Positions 1 to 7,823 are shown, numbered from the stretch's first letter. The stretch: DNA of 11,137 bases from an uncultured Coriobacteriaceae bacterium (GCA_902796815.1 CADBQL010000189.1:1-11137); one strand, 5' to 3'. The notes: generated from the sequence alone by a model not told the origin. Translations and numbers: made by a program.

Positions 1-66
1 AAGGCGTTCGCCAAGTCGGTGCTGCCGACCGAAGTAGCAAAAAGGATTGTGAAGAGGAAGAGGTAG
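1..66 (+). CDS. C-terminal tail of an upstream gene, product unknown (partial)
   Basis: Frame 1 is open from the first base to a TAG at 64-66 and gives 21 residues, ending in a basic tail (VAKRIVKRKR). The frame, strand and position directly before the cytidylyltransferase fit the end of another envelope-polysaccharide gene. Short Lys/Arg-rich C-termini are common in peripheral glycosyltransferases. The fragment is too short to assign a family, and by length alone it could be a chance open frame. Confidence 0.5.
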   Translation, partial: KAFAKSVLPTEVAKRIVKRKR

Positions 67-121
67 TTTGGACGGATTTGATTTCGCAATGATGGTAGAA
101 TAATCAAGTAACTAAGTTTCA

Positions 122-128
122 AGAGGTG
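122..128 (+). promoter_or_regulatory. Ribosome binding site setting the cytidylyltransferase start
   Basis: AGAGGTG ends three bases before the ATG at 132, so its AGAGG core sits five bases upstream of that codon. This favours ATG 132 over the in-frame GTG at 126, which lies inside the Shine-Dalgarno sequence itself. Confidence 0.55.
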
Positions 129-131
129 CTT

Positions 132-569
132 ATGGGAAACTCGTTTTGCTCAGATGGGTCGTTTACGACTGCTTCGTTTACAAGGGTTCTAACATACGGG
201 ACTTTTGATCTGCTCCACTATGGTCATATACGATTGTTGCAGCGGGCAGCGTCGTTGGGCGATTATTTGGTCGTCGCATTGTCTACGGACGAGTTCAACG
301 CCAGCAAGGGCAAGACGAGCTTCTATCCATATGATGTTCGCAAAGAGATGCTTCAATCAATTCGTTTCGTCGATCTCGTTATTCCGGAGCGCTCATGGGA
401 GCAGAAGATATCCGATGTAAAGGACTTTGATATCGATATCGTTGTCATGGGCGGAGATTGGGCGGGGTCCGATCGCTTCGAATACTTGCGAGATTACTGC
501 GAATTGGTTTATCTCGACAGGACGCCGGGAATATCTACCACTCAAGTCAAGAAGAATTTGAACGTGTAG
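132..569 (+). CDS. tagD: Glycerol-3-phosphate cytidylyltransferase (TagD-like)
   Basis: This cytosolic enzyme is predicted to join CTP and sn-glycerol 3-phosphate into CDP-glycerol and pyrophosphate, the donor for the glycerophosphotransferase domains encoded downstream. The 145-residue product carries the nucleotidyltransferase signature GTFDLLHYGHI, with the HxGH motif at residues 29-32. It also carries the C-terminal RTPGISTT motif at 130-137, which matches the R-x-x-GISTT nucleotide-binding motif of the TagD family. TagD is usually about 130 residues, and the excess here is an N-terminal extension of roughly 17 polar residues before the first strand. ATG 132 is chosen because a good Shine-Dalgarno sits just upstream; GTG 126 would add two residues. 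The gene lies 65 bp after the upstream partial gene and 131 bp before the first transferase, all on the same strand. An ethanolamine- or other polyol-phosphate cytidylyltransferase is the main alternative, but the TagF-type neighbours favour glycerol. Confidence 0.9.
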   Translation: MGNSFCSDGSFTTASFTRVLTYGTFDLLHYGHIRLLQRAASLGDYLVVALSTDEFNASKGKTSFYPYDVRKEMLQSIRFVDLVIPERSWEQKISDVKDFDIDIVVMGGDWAGSDRFEYLRDYCELVYLDRTPGISTTQVKKNLNV

Positions 570-700
570 CATATAGAACGCGCCTTTAATTCGCTAGGAT
601 AAGGTATTGATTCCGTACACGATTAGCAGAACGAATACCAAACCTCCCTTGCATCGTGCGGCAATACGCTTCAAGTGCACGGGTAGACAGGGTTTCGCAC

Positions 701-3244
701 ATGGGCTTCGTTAAGACAATCAAGGCCTTGTTTGATGATTACAAGGAGTGTAGAGGCAGAACGCGAGAGGCTTTCGCTAAATCCGAGTCAAGACGAAGGT
801 CTGCGAGATACGCTTTAGCACTCGAAACGTGTCAGGTTCGCAGCGATGTTGTACTGTATGAAAGCAATTGGGGCAGAGGCGTTGTTGATAATCCGTACGC
901 TATTTTCAAGCATTTGCTTGCAGAGCCCCGCTATGCGCATCTCAAGCACATATGGGCCGTAGAGAACCCTGACGCCCTCTCGTACGATATCATGCGCTTT
1001 GCCGATTACGACAATGTATCGTTTGTGCGGTTGCATAGCGACGAATATCTGGAGGCTCTTGCAACTGCCGGGTTCCTCATTAATAATTCCGCCTTTCATA
1101 GCTACTTTGTAAAGCGTCCAGGCCAGGTTTACGTAAATACGTGGCATGGCACACCGCTTAAGAATATGGGCTATGAGATGCCCGACGGCAACACGGGTTC
1201 GGCGCATACAATGCGGAACTTTCTGAGTGCAGATTACTTGCTTTCTGCCAACTCGGTCATGACGAACATGTATTTTAAGAGCTACAAGCTTGATGGGGTG
1301 CTTCCCGGAGCGGTGCTCGAGGCAGGTTATCCTCGAAACGATTTGTTGTTCAGCTCGATCAGAGAGGAAGTTTGCGCTAGGCTTGCCGGATACGGCATCG
1401 AGACGGATCCGCTCAAAAAAACCATTCTGTATGCGCCTACCTGGCGTAAGGGGAAGACGGGCGGCGTATCTGATGATGTCAAAGAGCTGCTAATGGTTAA
1501 GACGGCAATCGAAGGAGCCGTCGATTTGTCAGAGTGGCAGGTGCTCATAAAGCCGCATCAGTTTGCCTATAGCTTACTGAAGGATGACCCCGATATTGGA
1601 GGCATGCTCGTTCCGAGCTACGTAGATGCGAACGAACTGCTATCAATGGTCGATGTGCTGGTGTCTGATTTCAGTAGCATCTTCTATGATTTCCTGGCGA
1701 CCGGAAGGCCAATCATCTTCTATATTCCAGATGTTGAGGATTATACCGAATCTCGAGGCTTGCAACGGAGCTTGGACAATCTGCCTGGTCCTTTGGTTGA
1801 TAATCCGACAGCCATTGCTCCGTTGATTGCCGACATTGACGCCGTTGATGTCGAATACGCTTCAGCAAGGGAGCGGCTTGCCAATTCAATTTGCGGATAC
1901 GATGATGGAAATGTAACCGAGAGGGTCGTTCGGGCTGTTTTCGACGGTGATGAGTCTTGCGTGCTCGCTATACGAGACAGGCATGTAAAAAAGCGACTTC
2001 TCATCAACGGCGGTCTTTTCCTCGAGAATGGTATCACGCGTTCGTTCAGCAGCTTGCTCAATTCGATTGATTACAGTGAATGGGATGTGACCGCCTATGT
2101 GATAGCGCAGCAAGGGCGTTCAGATATGGCAAAGAGGATTAACGAAGATATTAACCCAAATGCCCGCGTGCTCGTTCGAGTTGGAGACGCCATAGCAACT
2201 GAGGCCGAGGAGGTCCGCAGGGAATTTGCGACCCAACATGGTCTCTATCGGGAGTTTTGGAAGGGCTATTATCCCCATCACATCATGGAGCGCGAGTTCA
2301 GACGTTGTTTCGGTCAGGCGGAGTTCGATTATGTCGTAGAGTTCAACGGGCATAACAGACTAGAAGCGCCCATGTTCTTGCATGCGGGTTCTTCCCGCAA
2401 GTCTATATGGTTGCATAGCGATATTCAATCGGATATGAATAGAAGCGTGAACGGTAAGAAGCCGCTTTATACTGGATTGAATTTCGTCGTATCCCTTTAC
2501 CCTCGTTACGACAATCTTGTTTCGTGCGGACGAACTGTGATGCAGATCAATCGGGACAAGCTTGCCACTTCCGAAACGGAAGAAAAGTTTCACTATGCTT
2601 GCAATACCGTCGATGTCAAGCGCTATGAGAACAGTCTTGAAGAACGCGAAATCATGCGAATCGGGGAAAGGGATTACTATGTTACCTTTTCGCATGAAGC
2701 TGACAACGGATGCGTAGCGGCGGAAGCCTTTGAGCTTCCAGATGGGGTATCGACATCTTTTGTCACCATGGGACGTCTGTCGACCGAGAAGAACCATGCC
2801 GCCCTCATAGAAGCCTTTGCTCGCTATCGCGAGGGAGATCGAGCATCGAAGCTCTATATAATCGGCGAAGGACCGTTGCGAAAGCAGACCGAGGACTTGG
2901 TGACATCCTTAGAGCTTACTGATAGCGTTGTGTTAACGGGCAATCTATCCAATCCCTATGCGCTTATGCGCCGATGCAGTTGCTTTGTGTTACCATCTAT
3001 TTATGAAGGTCAACCCCTCGTGCTCCTCGAGGCGAGGATGTGTGGTCTACCAATAGTGGTGTCGGATTTCTCTTCGGTAACTGACAGTCTCATTCCGGAT
3101 GGTCAGCTCGTTGTTGGGACTACGGTTGAGAGCATCTTGGGAGGGCTCGAGTCGTATGCAAGGGGAGAAGTGCCGATTACCGAATTTGATGCTGAAGCAT
3201 ATAACGCAAAGGCATACCGTGAGTTTGTGGAAGCTATTAAGTAG
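701..3244 (+). CDS. Bifunctional TagF-type glycerophosphotransferase / GT4-type glycosyltransferase (copy 1)
   Basis: The 847-residue protein has two enzymatic halves. Residues about 50-415 form a CDP-glycerol glycerophosphotransferase domain (TagB/TagF type): WHGTP at 148-152, YAPTWR at 244-249, IKPH at 283-286 and SDFSSI at 322-327. The two histidines (149, 286) match positions known to be essential in TagF. Residues about 430-847 form a GT-B glycosyltransferase of GT4 type: a glycine-rich start (LLINGG), GRLSTEK at 691-697, GEGP at 722-725 and an E-x7-E pair at E769/E777. No membrane segment is seen; the N-terminal 45 residues are charged and helical-looking, perhaps a membrane-surface or assembly region. 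The likely role is alternating glycerol-phosphate and sugar addition to a polymer; the sugar donor cannot be read from sequence. ATG 701 follows a weak GACAGGG ribosome site. An in-frame GTG at 656 would add 15 residues but lacks a ribosome site. Confidence 0.88.
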   Translation: MGFVKTIKALFDDYKECRGRTREAFAKSESRRRSARYALALETCQVRSDVVLYESNWGRGVVDNPYAIFKHLLAEPRYAHLKHIWAVENPDALSYDIMRFADYDNVSFVRLHSDEYLEALATAGFLINNSAFHSYFVKRPGQVYVNTWHGTPLKNMGYEMPDGNTGSAHTMRNFLSADYLLSANSVMTNMYFKSYKLDGVLPGAVLEAGYPRNDLLFSSIREEVCARLAGYGIETDPLKKTILYAPTWRKGKTGGVSDDVKELLMVKTAIEGAVDLSEWQVLIKPHQFAYSLLKDDPDIGGMLVPSYVDANELLSMVDVLVSDFSSIFYDFLATGRPIIFYIPDVEDYTESRGLQRSLDNLPGPLVDNPTAIAPLIADIDAVDVEYASARERLANSICGYDDGNVTERVVRAVFDGDESCVLAIRDRHVKKRLLINGGLFLENGITRSFSSLLNSIDYSEWDVTAYVIAQQGRSDMAKRINEDINPNARVLVRVGDAIATEAEEVRREFATQHGLYREFWKGYYPHHIMEREFRRCFGQAEFDYVVEFNGHNRLEAPMFLHAGSSRKSIWLHSDIQSDMNRSVNGKKPLYTGLNFVVSLYPRYDNLVSCGRTVMQINRDKLATSETEEKFHYACNTVDVKRYENSLEEREIMRIGERDYYVTFSHEADNGCVAAEAFELPDGVSTSFVTMGRLSTEKNHAALIEAFARYREGDRASKLYIIGEGPLRKQTEDLVTSLELTDSVVLTGNLSNPYALMRRCSCFVLPSIYEGQPLVLLEARMCGLPIVVSDFSSVTDSLIPDGQLVVGTTVESILGGLESYARGEVPITEFDAEAYNAKAYREFVEAIK

Positions 3245-3252
3245 GATATACA

Positions 3253-5067
3253 ATGGAAGCATTTGATAACATATGCGCATCACATCGTGATCATCTGGAG
3301 CGTATGCAAGAATTGGTCATCGGAAAGGATGGAAAGGAAAAAGCGAACTTCATCTACGGAAACAAGATGCACGATCCCTTTGATGAAGGCGCTATCCTTG
3401 TTTTTGCTAGCGTGCATTTTGACCTCGATTCTGATGGCGCTTCAATTGAAGTGCTCGATGAGTTGCTTTCGTCGGATCGTGCGGTTTTTTTCTATAGTGG
3501 CAATCCTAAACTAAGGAAACACATTGCACAGCGATTCGAAGGCATCGTCATGCTCGCTCGGGAGAAAGCCTTCGAACATCTTGCCACGGACAAAACGGTG
3601 ATATCCATTGGGATAATGCCAACTGCGTTCATCAAGCGCGATGGCCAGCGCCATATTCACATTCCAATTGTTTATGAAACAAAGCTCAATAGGATTGAAC
3701 GATCGCAATATGCAGTTTCGTGCATTTTGAGTGCTGATGTCATTGCCTCGACTGATCCGCATATTGCACTCGAAATCGAGCGGCTTTACCAGCTCGATGA
3801 ATTGTATTCAGGATCAATTGTACGGGATAGGCTTACTAGCAGCCTTCTCTGCGAGCTAGTCACTGAGAGGGCGTCGCTTGCTGAGAGCCAGATGCGTCAA
3901 CCGAAAAAGCATAGCCTCCTGATTTACCATGACTGCAACAAGCGGGACAAAAGAAAGCAATTGCTCCAATTACTATCGCTTGTAGATTATGACATTTGGG
4001 ACGTGACGCTACTACTTCAGAGAGTTCCAGAGAGCGATGCAAACAAGGCGTTTGTCAAAAGCCTGAATTCAAACGTCAGAATAGTTTGTCGTGTTGGTTC
4101 TTTTTCCTGTGATGCAGATGAGTTCATTAAAGCGCAAATGGTGCTACGTTACCCTTCTGAGATCGGATCATTCGCAGATGTCTTTAAGGCAATGCCCAAA
4201 CAGCTCCTCGCAAACGAAATATCTCGCGTGCTGCCAGGCGCTAGATTTGATAGTTTCCTCTATTGCACAAATTATCACAGGCTCTGGATAATGCTTTCCA
4301 CCCAAATTGATGCGCAGCGCAAGATTCTCCTCAGATCGGCGGGCACTGTGCGTAAGCTCAAAAAGTCTCCGAGCGATAAAAAAGTCTGGACGGAAGTCGA
4401 CCGTTTTATGATGGAGGAGTATATTTTCGATCAAATACTTTTCGAACATCAAGAAGACATCGGCGATGTTGAGCCCTTTCTCTCGGGCGGCAATGCGAGT
4501 TGGTGGGATCTGCCAGTTCCGCTGGTTGAGGACCGAACGTTGGAAGACTTCGCACGCGTTCATTATCAGGATTCCGATTATCTCGTAGTTGCCGATATGG
4601 AGTATGGAAAGCGTTGGAAAGCGCTCGAGCTATTCGAGGTACCCGATGCGAATTCTGCGCTATTTGCCTCGAGCTCAGAATCCATCGGTCTCGATGAAGC
4701 TATCGAGGCGGTTTTCCGAATGGATATCAATCGCGCACAGCTGTACTATTTCGATGAAGCAGCATCGCCGCAAACGATGACGAAGCAAGAGGGCGACAAG
4801 GTCCTCAGCATTGTCGTAATGAATACCTTGAGCGTTTTTTGCGCCGACGTTGGCTCGGCTGTGTTTTCTTCTTGCGATGGATATATTTGCTCTCACCAAG
4901 ATGATTCGAGCACGTTTCGGCAGTTGTTCGATGCTTATTGCGTGTGCACAATTGTTGTTCAGGGCAGTATATGCGATTCGATAATTCCACCAGAGAACGC
5001 GAAGCAGCATTATCGAGATTATTGTGCGCATGAACTCGAGCATGTGTTGCTTCGGACGCCGAGGTAG
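3253..5067 (+). CDS. Diverged, probably inactive third copy of the TagF-GT4 fusion (pseudoenzyme candidate)
   Basis: This 604-residue protein shows no obvious catalytic motif, but it lines up along its length with both flanking fusions. HLATDKTVISIG to ILSADVIASTD (109-167) matches the first TagF lobe. LLSLVDYDIWDVTLLL (240-255) matches LLNSIDYSEWDVTAYV of copy 1. NSNVRIVCRVG, RFDSFLYCTNYHRLW and LELFEVPDAN also have counterparts. Key residues are gone. The WHGTP position reads PIVYE (138-142). About 180 residues of the second TagF lobe, with the KPH and DFSSI motifs, are missing. The GT4 glycine-rich loop is lost, GRLSTEK becomes a serine-rich stretch, and the E-x7-E pair is D551/F559. The ORF has no internal stop, begins 8 bp after copy 1 with TAGGAT six bases before its ATG, and ends 33 bp before copy 3. 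A scaffold or activating partner is inferred. A decaying gene or an altered enzyme remain possible. Confidence 0.75.
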   Translation: MEAFDNICASHRDHLERMQELVIGKDGKEKANFIYGNKMHDPFDEGAILVFASVHFDLDSDGASIEVLDELLSSDRAVFFYSGNPKLRKHIAQRFEGIVMLAREKAFEHLATDKTVISIGIMPTAFIKRDGQRHIHIPIVYETKLNRIERSQYAVSCILSADVIASTDPHIALEIERLYQLDELYSGSIVRDRLTSSLLCELVTERASLAESQMRQPKKHSLLIYHDCNKRDKRKQLLQLLSLVDYDIWDVTLLLQRVPESDANKAFVKSLNSNVRIVCRVGSFSCDADEFIKAQMVLRYPSEIGSFADVFKAMPKQLLANEISRVLPGARFDSFLYCTNYHRLWIMLSTQIDAQRKILLRSAGTVRKLKKSPSDKKVWTEVDRFMMEEYIFDQILFEHQEDIGDVEPFLSGGNASWWDLPVPLVEDRTLEDFARVHYQDSDYLVVADMEYGKRWKALELFEVPDANSALFASSSESIGLDEAIEAVFRMDINRAQLYYFDEAASPQTMTKQEGDKVLSIVVMNTLSVFCADVGSAVFSSCDGYICSHQDDSSTFRQLFDAYCVCTIVVQGSICDSIIPPENAKQHYRDYCAHELEHVLLRTPR

Positions 5068-5100
5068 TGGTTTAGCTAAATTAGATGGGAATGGTTAAAG

Positions 5101-7692
5101 ATGCGACCGCGCGAACGGTTTCGCGTTTTTCGAAACACTCAGATGGATGTTCGTATGGATATATCTCACAAATTGAAAACCGCACGCATGTTGCTTGATA
5201 AATATCAAGATATCAAGTCTGAGATTGACAGGAAATTTGATTCTTCGAAATATAAGAGAGCCTGCGAGCAATATGCATACTATTTGAAGACCATGCCCGT
5301 CAAATCGCGTACGGTGCTGTACGAAAGTAATTATGGAAGAGGGATAGTCGACAATCCCTATGCGTTATTCCTCCACATCATAGCGGATGAACGGTTTGAT
5401 AAGTTTCAGCATTACTGGGTTGTTGAAGACATGAGCCAAGTCGATAGATTGCCGGATTGCTTCCATGACAAACGCGTTCATTTTGTCGTGCATGAGAGCA
5501 AAGAATACTTGAAGGCCTTGGCGACCTGCAAATATCTCCTGAATAATTCAACTTTCTTATCGTATTTCGCTAAGCGCGACGAGCAAGTTTATATCAACAC
5601 ATGGCATGGGACGCCCTTGAAATGCATGGGGTATGACATAAATGATGGGGCCCTTGCGTCCGGCAACGTGGTGCGCAACATGCTCAGTGCAGATTACCTG
5701 CTTGCGGCAAATGAGATTATGGCAAACATGTACTTGAATAGCTATCGCATGAAAGGTATTTTCAAAGGGCGCATTATTCAAGAAGGGTATCCTCGCACAG
5801 ATCTCTCTTTTGCTGCGGACAGGCAAGACGTTCTCAATATGCTTGCATTATACGGTGTCGAATTCGACCCGGAAAAGCGTATCATTCTGTACGCTCCCAC
5901 ATGGAAGGCCTCCGGCAATACAAATACGGGTATAGATGCCGCCATCAATGCCGAAGAGCTTCTTCGCGTGAAGCGGGAGATTGAGTTGCGTATTGAGGGA
6001 AGTCAGTACCAGGTTCTCGTGAAGCCGCATAATTACGTATACAAGCTTATCAAGGACATGCCTGAATATACAGGGAAGTTCGTGCCATCCGATATAGATG
6101 CCAATGAGATCATGGCCGCAGTTGACATGCTCATATCGGATTTTTCGAGCATCATGTTTGACTTTCTTGCGCTTGATAGACCGATACTGTTATATGTGCC
6201 CGATCTTGACGAATATGCCCACGAAAGAGGGCTTGCCTTCGGCTTGGATGAAATGCCCGGTCCTTATACAAAAGATTTGGATGAGGTCATCGATTACATT
6301 AAAAGAATTGCGAACGGGGATGACGAGTATCGCGACAAAAGAGAATCGATGATGGCTCGCATCTGTCCCTGCGATGATGGCAATGTGTGCGAGCGGGTGA
6401 TACAGGCGGTGTTCTTGGGGGAGAGGACGCCGTTTACATACGATGCTTCTACTTCAAAAAAGCGAATCCTCATCGCAGGTGGTAGCGTAAATCGCAACGG
6501 CATAACGCAGTCATTGTTGGCCCTGTTGAATCAAATCGATTACGAACGTTACGATGTCACGGTGTATCTTTCAAAGGGATCTGCAGATATTAGGAGTTAT
6601 GTAAACGCGATACCTTCTGGCGCTCGTGTGATGATGAGAGTTGGAGGGCTTTTGGATACTAGGATGGAGGAATCTTTACGAGAAATGCTCGATGATTCAG
6701 ATAGATCGAATGCATGGTTGAGGAGGGCATATCCTGAGCATATATTTGCGCGCGAATATCGAAGATGTTTCGGCCTTTCCGATTTTGACGTTGCGATAGA
6801 TTACAACGGCTACGAGCGTATTAATGCAAGCATTATTGCGGAGAGCGCTGCGAGTAAACGGCTGATTTGGCTCCATAGCGACATGGCGTCGGACGCTAAA
6901 AGAGTCGTCGATGGGGTTTTAAAGAATGGTAAGAGTCTGAACTATATATCCTCACTTTACCCTAAATTTGACAAATTGGTCTCTTGTAGCAAGACGCTTT
7001 CTGATGTCAACAGCAACAACTTTCCAGATGATAATCTGAATGGACGTTTTACATATGTTCATAATTGCTTTAGCGTTTATCGGATTGAAGCTGGTCTTGC
7101 CGAGCCTCCTTTGGTATATGAGGGAGTGGATTACTATGTGAGACCATTTGGGGGGCCTTTGGCAAATGTCGAATTGCTGCATCTGCCGAGCGAAGATGAC
7201 ATTACGTTCATAGCGGTCGGGAGGCTTTCTCCAGAGAAGAATTATGAGAATCTAATCAGAGCTTTTGCGCGCTTGAGAAAAGAATACGAGAAGGTCAAGC
7301 TCTACATTTTGGGAGAAGGGCCGTTGCGAGATGATCTTGAGGAACTTTGCAACGCTCTTAATTTGAACGATAGCGTTTATATGCCCGGAAACGTTGCCAA
7401 TCCATTCGCTTTCCTAAAGCGTTCAGATTGCTTTGTCTTGCCATCGTTCTATGAAGGTCAGCCAATGGTTATCTTTGAGGCGAGATCGTGCGGTTTGCCG
7501 ATTGTGGTTTCCAATTTCGCTTCGGTTGCCGACAGTCTTGTTCCGGGCGGTCAGCTCGTCGTTGGTTTTGACGCTAAAAGCATTTATGGGGGATTGCGCT
7601 CTTTTGTGCTCGGAGAAGTGCCAACGGTAACCATATCTCTAGAGGAGTACAATAAATCTGCTAATGCAGAATTCGAAGCGGTTTTGGAGTGA
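5101..7692 (+). CDS. Bifunctional TagF-type glycerophosphotransferase / GT4-type glycosyltransferase (copy 3)
   Basis: This is an 863-residue paralogue of the 701-3244 product with the same domain order and intact motifs. The TagF half (about 70-440) has WHGTP at 168-172, YAPTWK at 264-269, VKPH at 307-310 and SDFSSI at 346-351. The GT4 half (about 453-863) has LIAGG near its start, the family segment YPEHIFAREYRRCFG, GRLSPEK at 707-713, GEGP at 738-741 and E785/E793 as the E-x7-E pair. The two intact copies differ most at the N-terminus, in the inter-motif loops and in the GT4 N-lobe, so different acceptors or sugar donors are plausible. It is the last + strand gene, 33 bp after the degenerate copy. 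ATG 5101 has a weak GGGA ten bases upstream. By alignment with copy 1 (ATG 701), the internal ATG at 5155, 18 residues in, is a reasonable alternative start. Sampled sequence is AT-richer than the minus-strand genes. Confidence 0.87.
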   Translation: MRPRERFRVFRNTQMDVRMDISHKLKTARMLLDKYQDIKSEIDRKFDSSKYKRACEQYAYYLKTMPVKSRTVLYESNYGRGIVDNPYALFLHIIADERFDKFQHYWVVEDMSQVDRLPDCFHDKRVHFVVHESKEYLKALATCKYLLNNSTFLSYFAKRDEQVYINTWHGTPLKCMGYDINDGALASGNVVRNMLSADYLLAANEIMANMYLNSYRMKGIFKGRIIQEGYPRTDLSFAADRQDVLNMLALYGVEFDPEKRIILYAPTWKASGNTNTGIDAAINAEELLRVKREIELRIEGSQYQVLVKPHNYVYKLIKDMPEYTGKFVPSDIDANEIMAAVDMLISDFSSIMFDFLALDRPILLYVPDLDEYAHERGLAFGLDEMPGPYTKDLDEVIDYIKRIANGDDEYRDKRESMMARICPCDDGNVCERVIQAVFLGERTPFTYDASTSKKRILIAGGSVNRNGITQSLLALLNQIDYERYDVTVYLSKGSADIRSYVNAIPSGARVMMRVGGLLDTRMEESLREMLDDSDRSNAWLRRAYPEHIFAREYRRCFGLSDFDVAIDYNGYERINASIIAESAASKRLIWLHSDMASDAKRVVDGVLKNGKSLNYISSLYPKFDKLVSCSKTLSDVNSNNFPDDNLNGRFTYVHNCFSVYRIEAGLAEPPLVYEGVDYYVRPFGGPLANVELLHLPSEDDITFIAVGRLSPEKNYENLIRAFARLRKEYEKVKLYILGEGPLRDDLEELCNALNLNDSVYMPGNVANPFAFLKRSDCFVLPSFYEGQPMVIFEARSCGLPIVVSNFASVADSLVPGGQLVVGFDAKSIYGGLRSFVLGEVPTVTISLEEYNKSANAEFEAVLE

Positions 7693-7736
7693 TTTTGGTT
7701 ACAAAGCTTGCTGACTAGTTCTGTGTAATTATAAAA

Positions 7737-7768
7737 AACGCTGCACCGAGCTTTCTTGGCGCAGCGTT
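7737..7768 (-). terminator. Intrinsic terminator of the minus-strand operon
   Basis: AACGCTGC (7737-7744) pairs with GCAGCGTT (7761-7768). One mismatch is followed by an inner stem (7746-7750 with 7755-7759) around a CTTT loop. Read on the minus strand, the stem runs straight into TTTTTTATAATT (A-tract 7733-7738 on the + strand), the classic intrinsic layout, about 55 bases after the stop of the pyruvyl transferase fusion. In the + direction the stem is followed by GTTGTGCTC with no T-run, so it would be a weaker stop for the left operon. Confidence 0.8.
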
Positions 7769-7782
7769 GTGCTCGAAGGAAT

Positions 7783-7806
7783 TGAGCGGGGCAAAAGCCC
7801 CGCTCA
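7783..7806. other. Perfect GC-rich hairpin, possible accessory terminator
   Basis: A 10-bp perfect inverted repeat, TGAGCGGGGC with GCCCCGCTCA, surrounds a 4-base loop (AAAA on the + strand). Neither side has a T-run. It lies between the convergent gene ends, 17 bases beyond the minus-strand stop codon and 14 bases from the terminator hairpin. It could stop + strand transcripts, protect the minus-strand mRNA 3' end or act with the neighbouring terminator. Its structure is certain; its role is not. Confidence 0.55.
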
Positions 7807-7823
7807 TCGAGTCCAGCTTCCAG

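Noticed and set aside
68..101. Possible promoter before tagD (TTGGAC ... TAGAAT)
   Set aside because: The spacing between the two hexamers is 22 bases, too long for a standard sigma-70-type promoter, and alternative hexamers give 12 bases or a poor -10. Not supportable by eye.
603..639. Inverted repeat GGTATT / AATACC between tagD and the first transferase gene
   Set aside because: The arms are only 6 bases with a 25-base spacer and no T-run, well within chance. The 570-700 gap otherwise shows no convincing promoter, terminator or RNA element.
656..700. GTG 656 as the start of the first TagF-GT4 gene
   Set aside because: No Shine-Dalgarno precedes it, and ATG 701 with GACAGGG upstream aligns with the N-terminal region of the third copy. 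Kept only as an alternative.
2360..2797. 145-codon minus-strand open frame within the first TagF-GT4 gene
   Set aside because: It is fully antisense to conserved GT4 coding sequence and no family is recognisable.
3253..5067. Calling the middle gene a plain pseudogene
   Set aside because: It has no frameshift or internal stop over 604 codons, has a plausible ribosome site and tight operon spacing, so an intact divergent protein is the better description.
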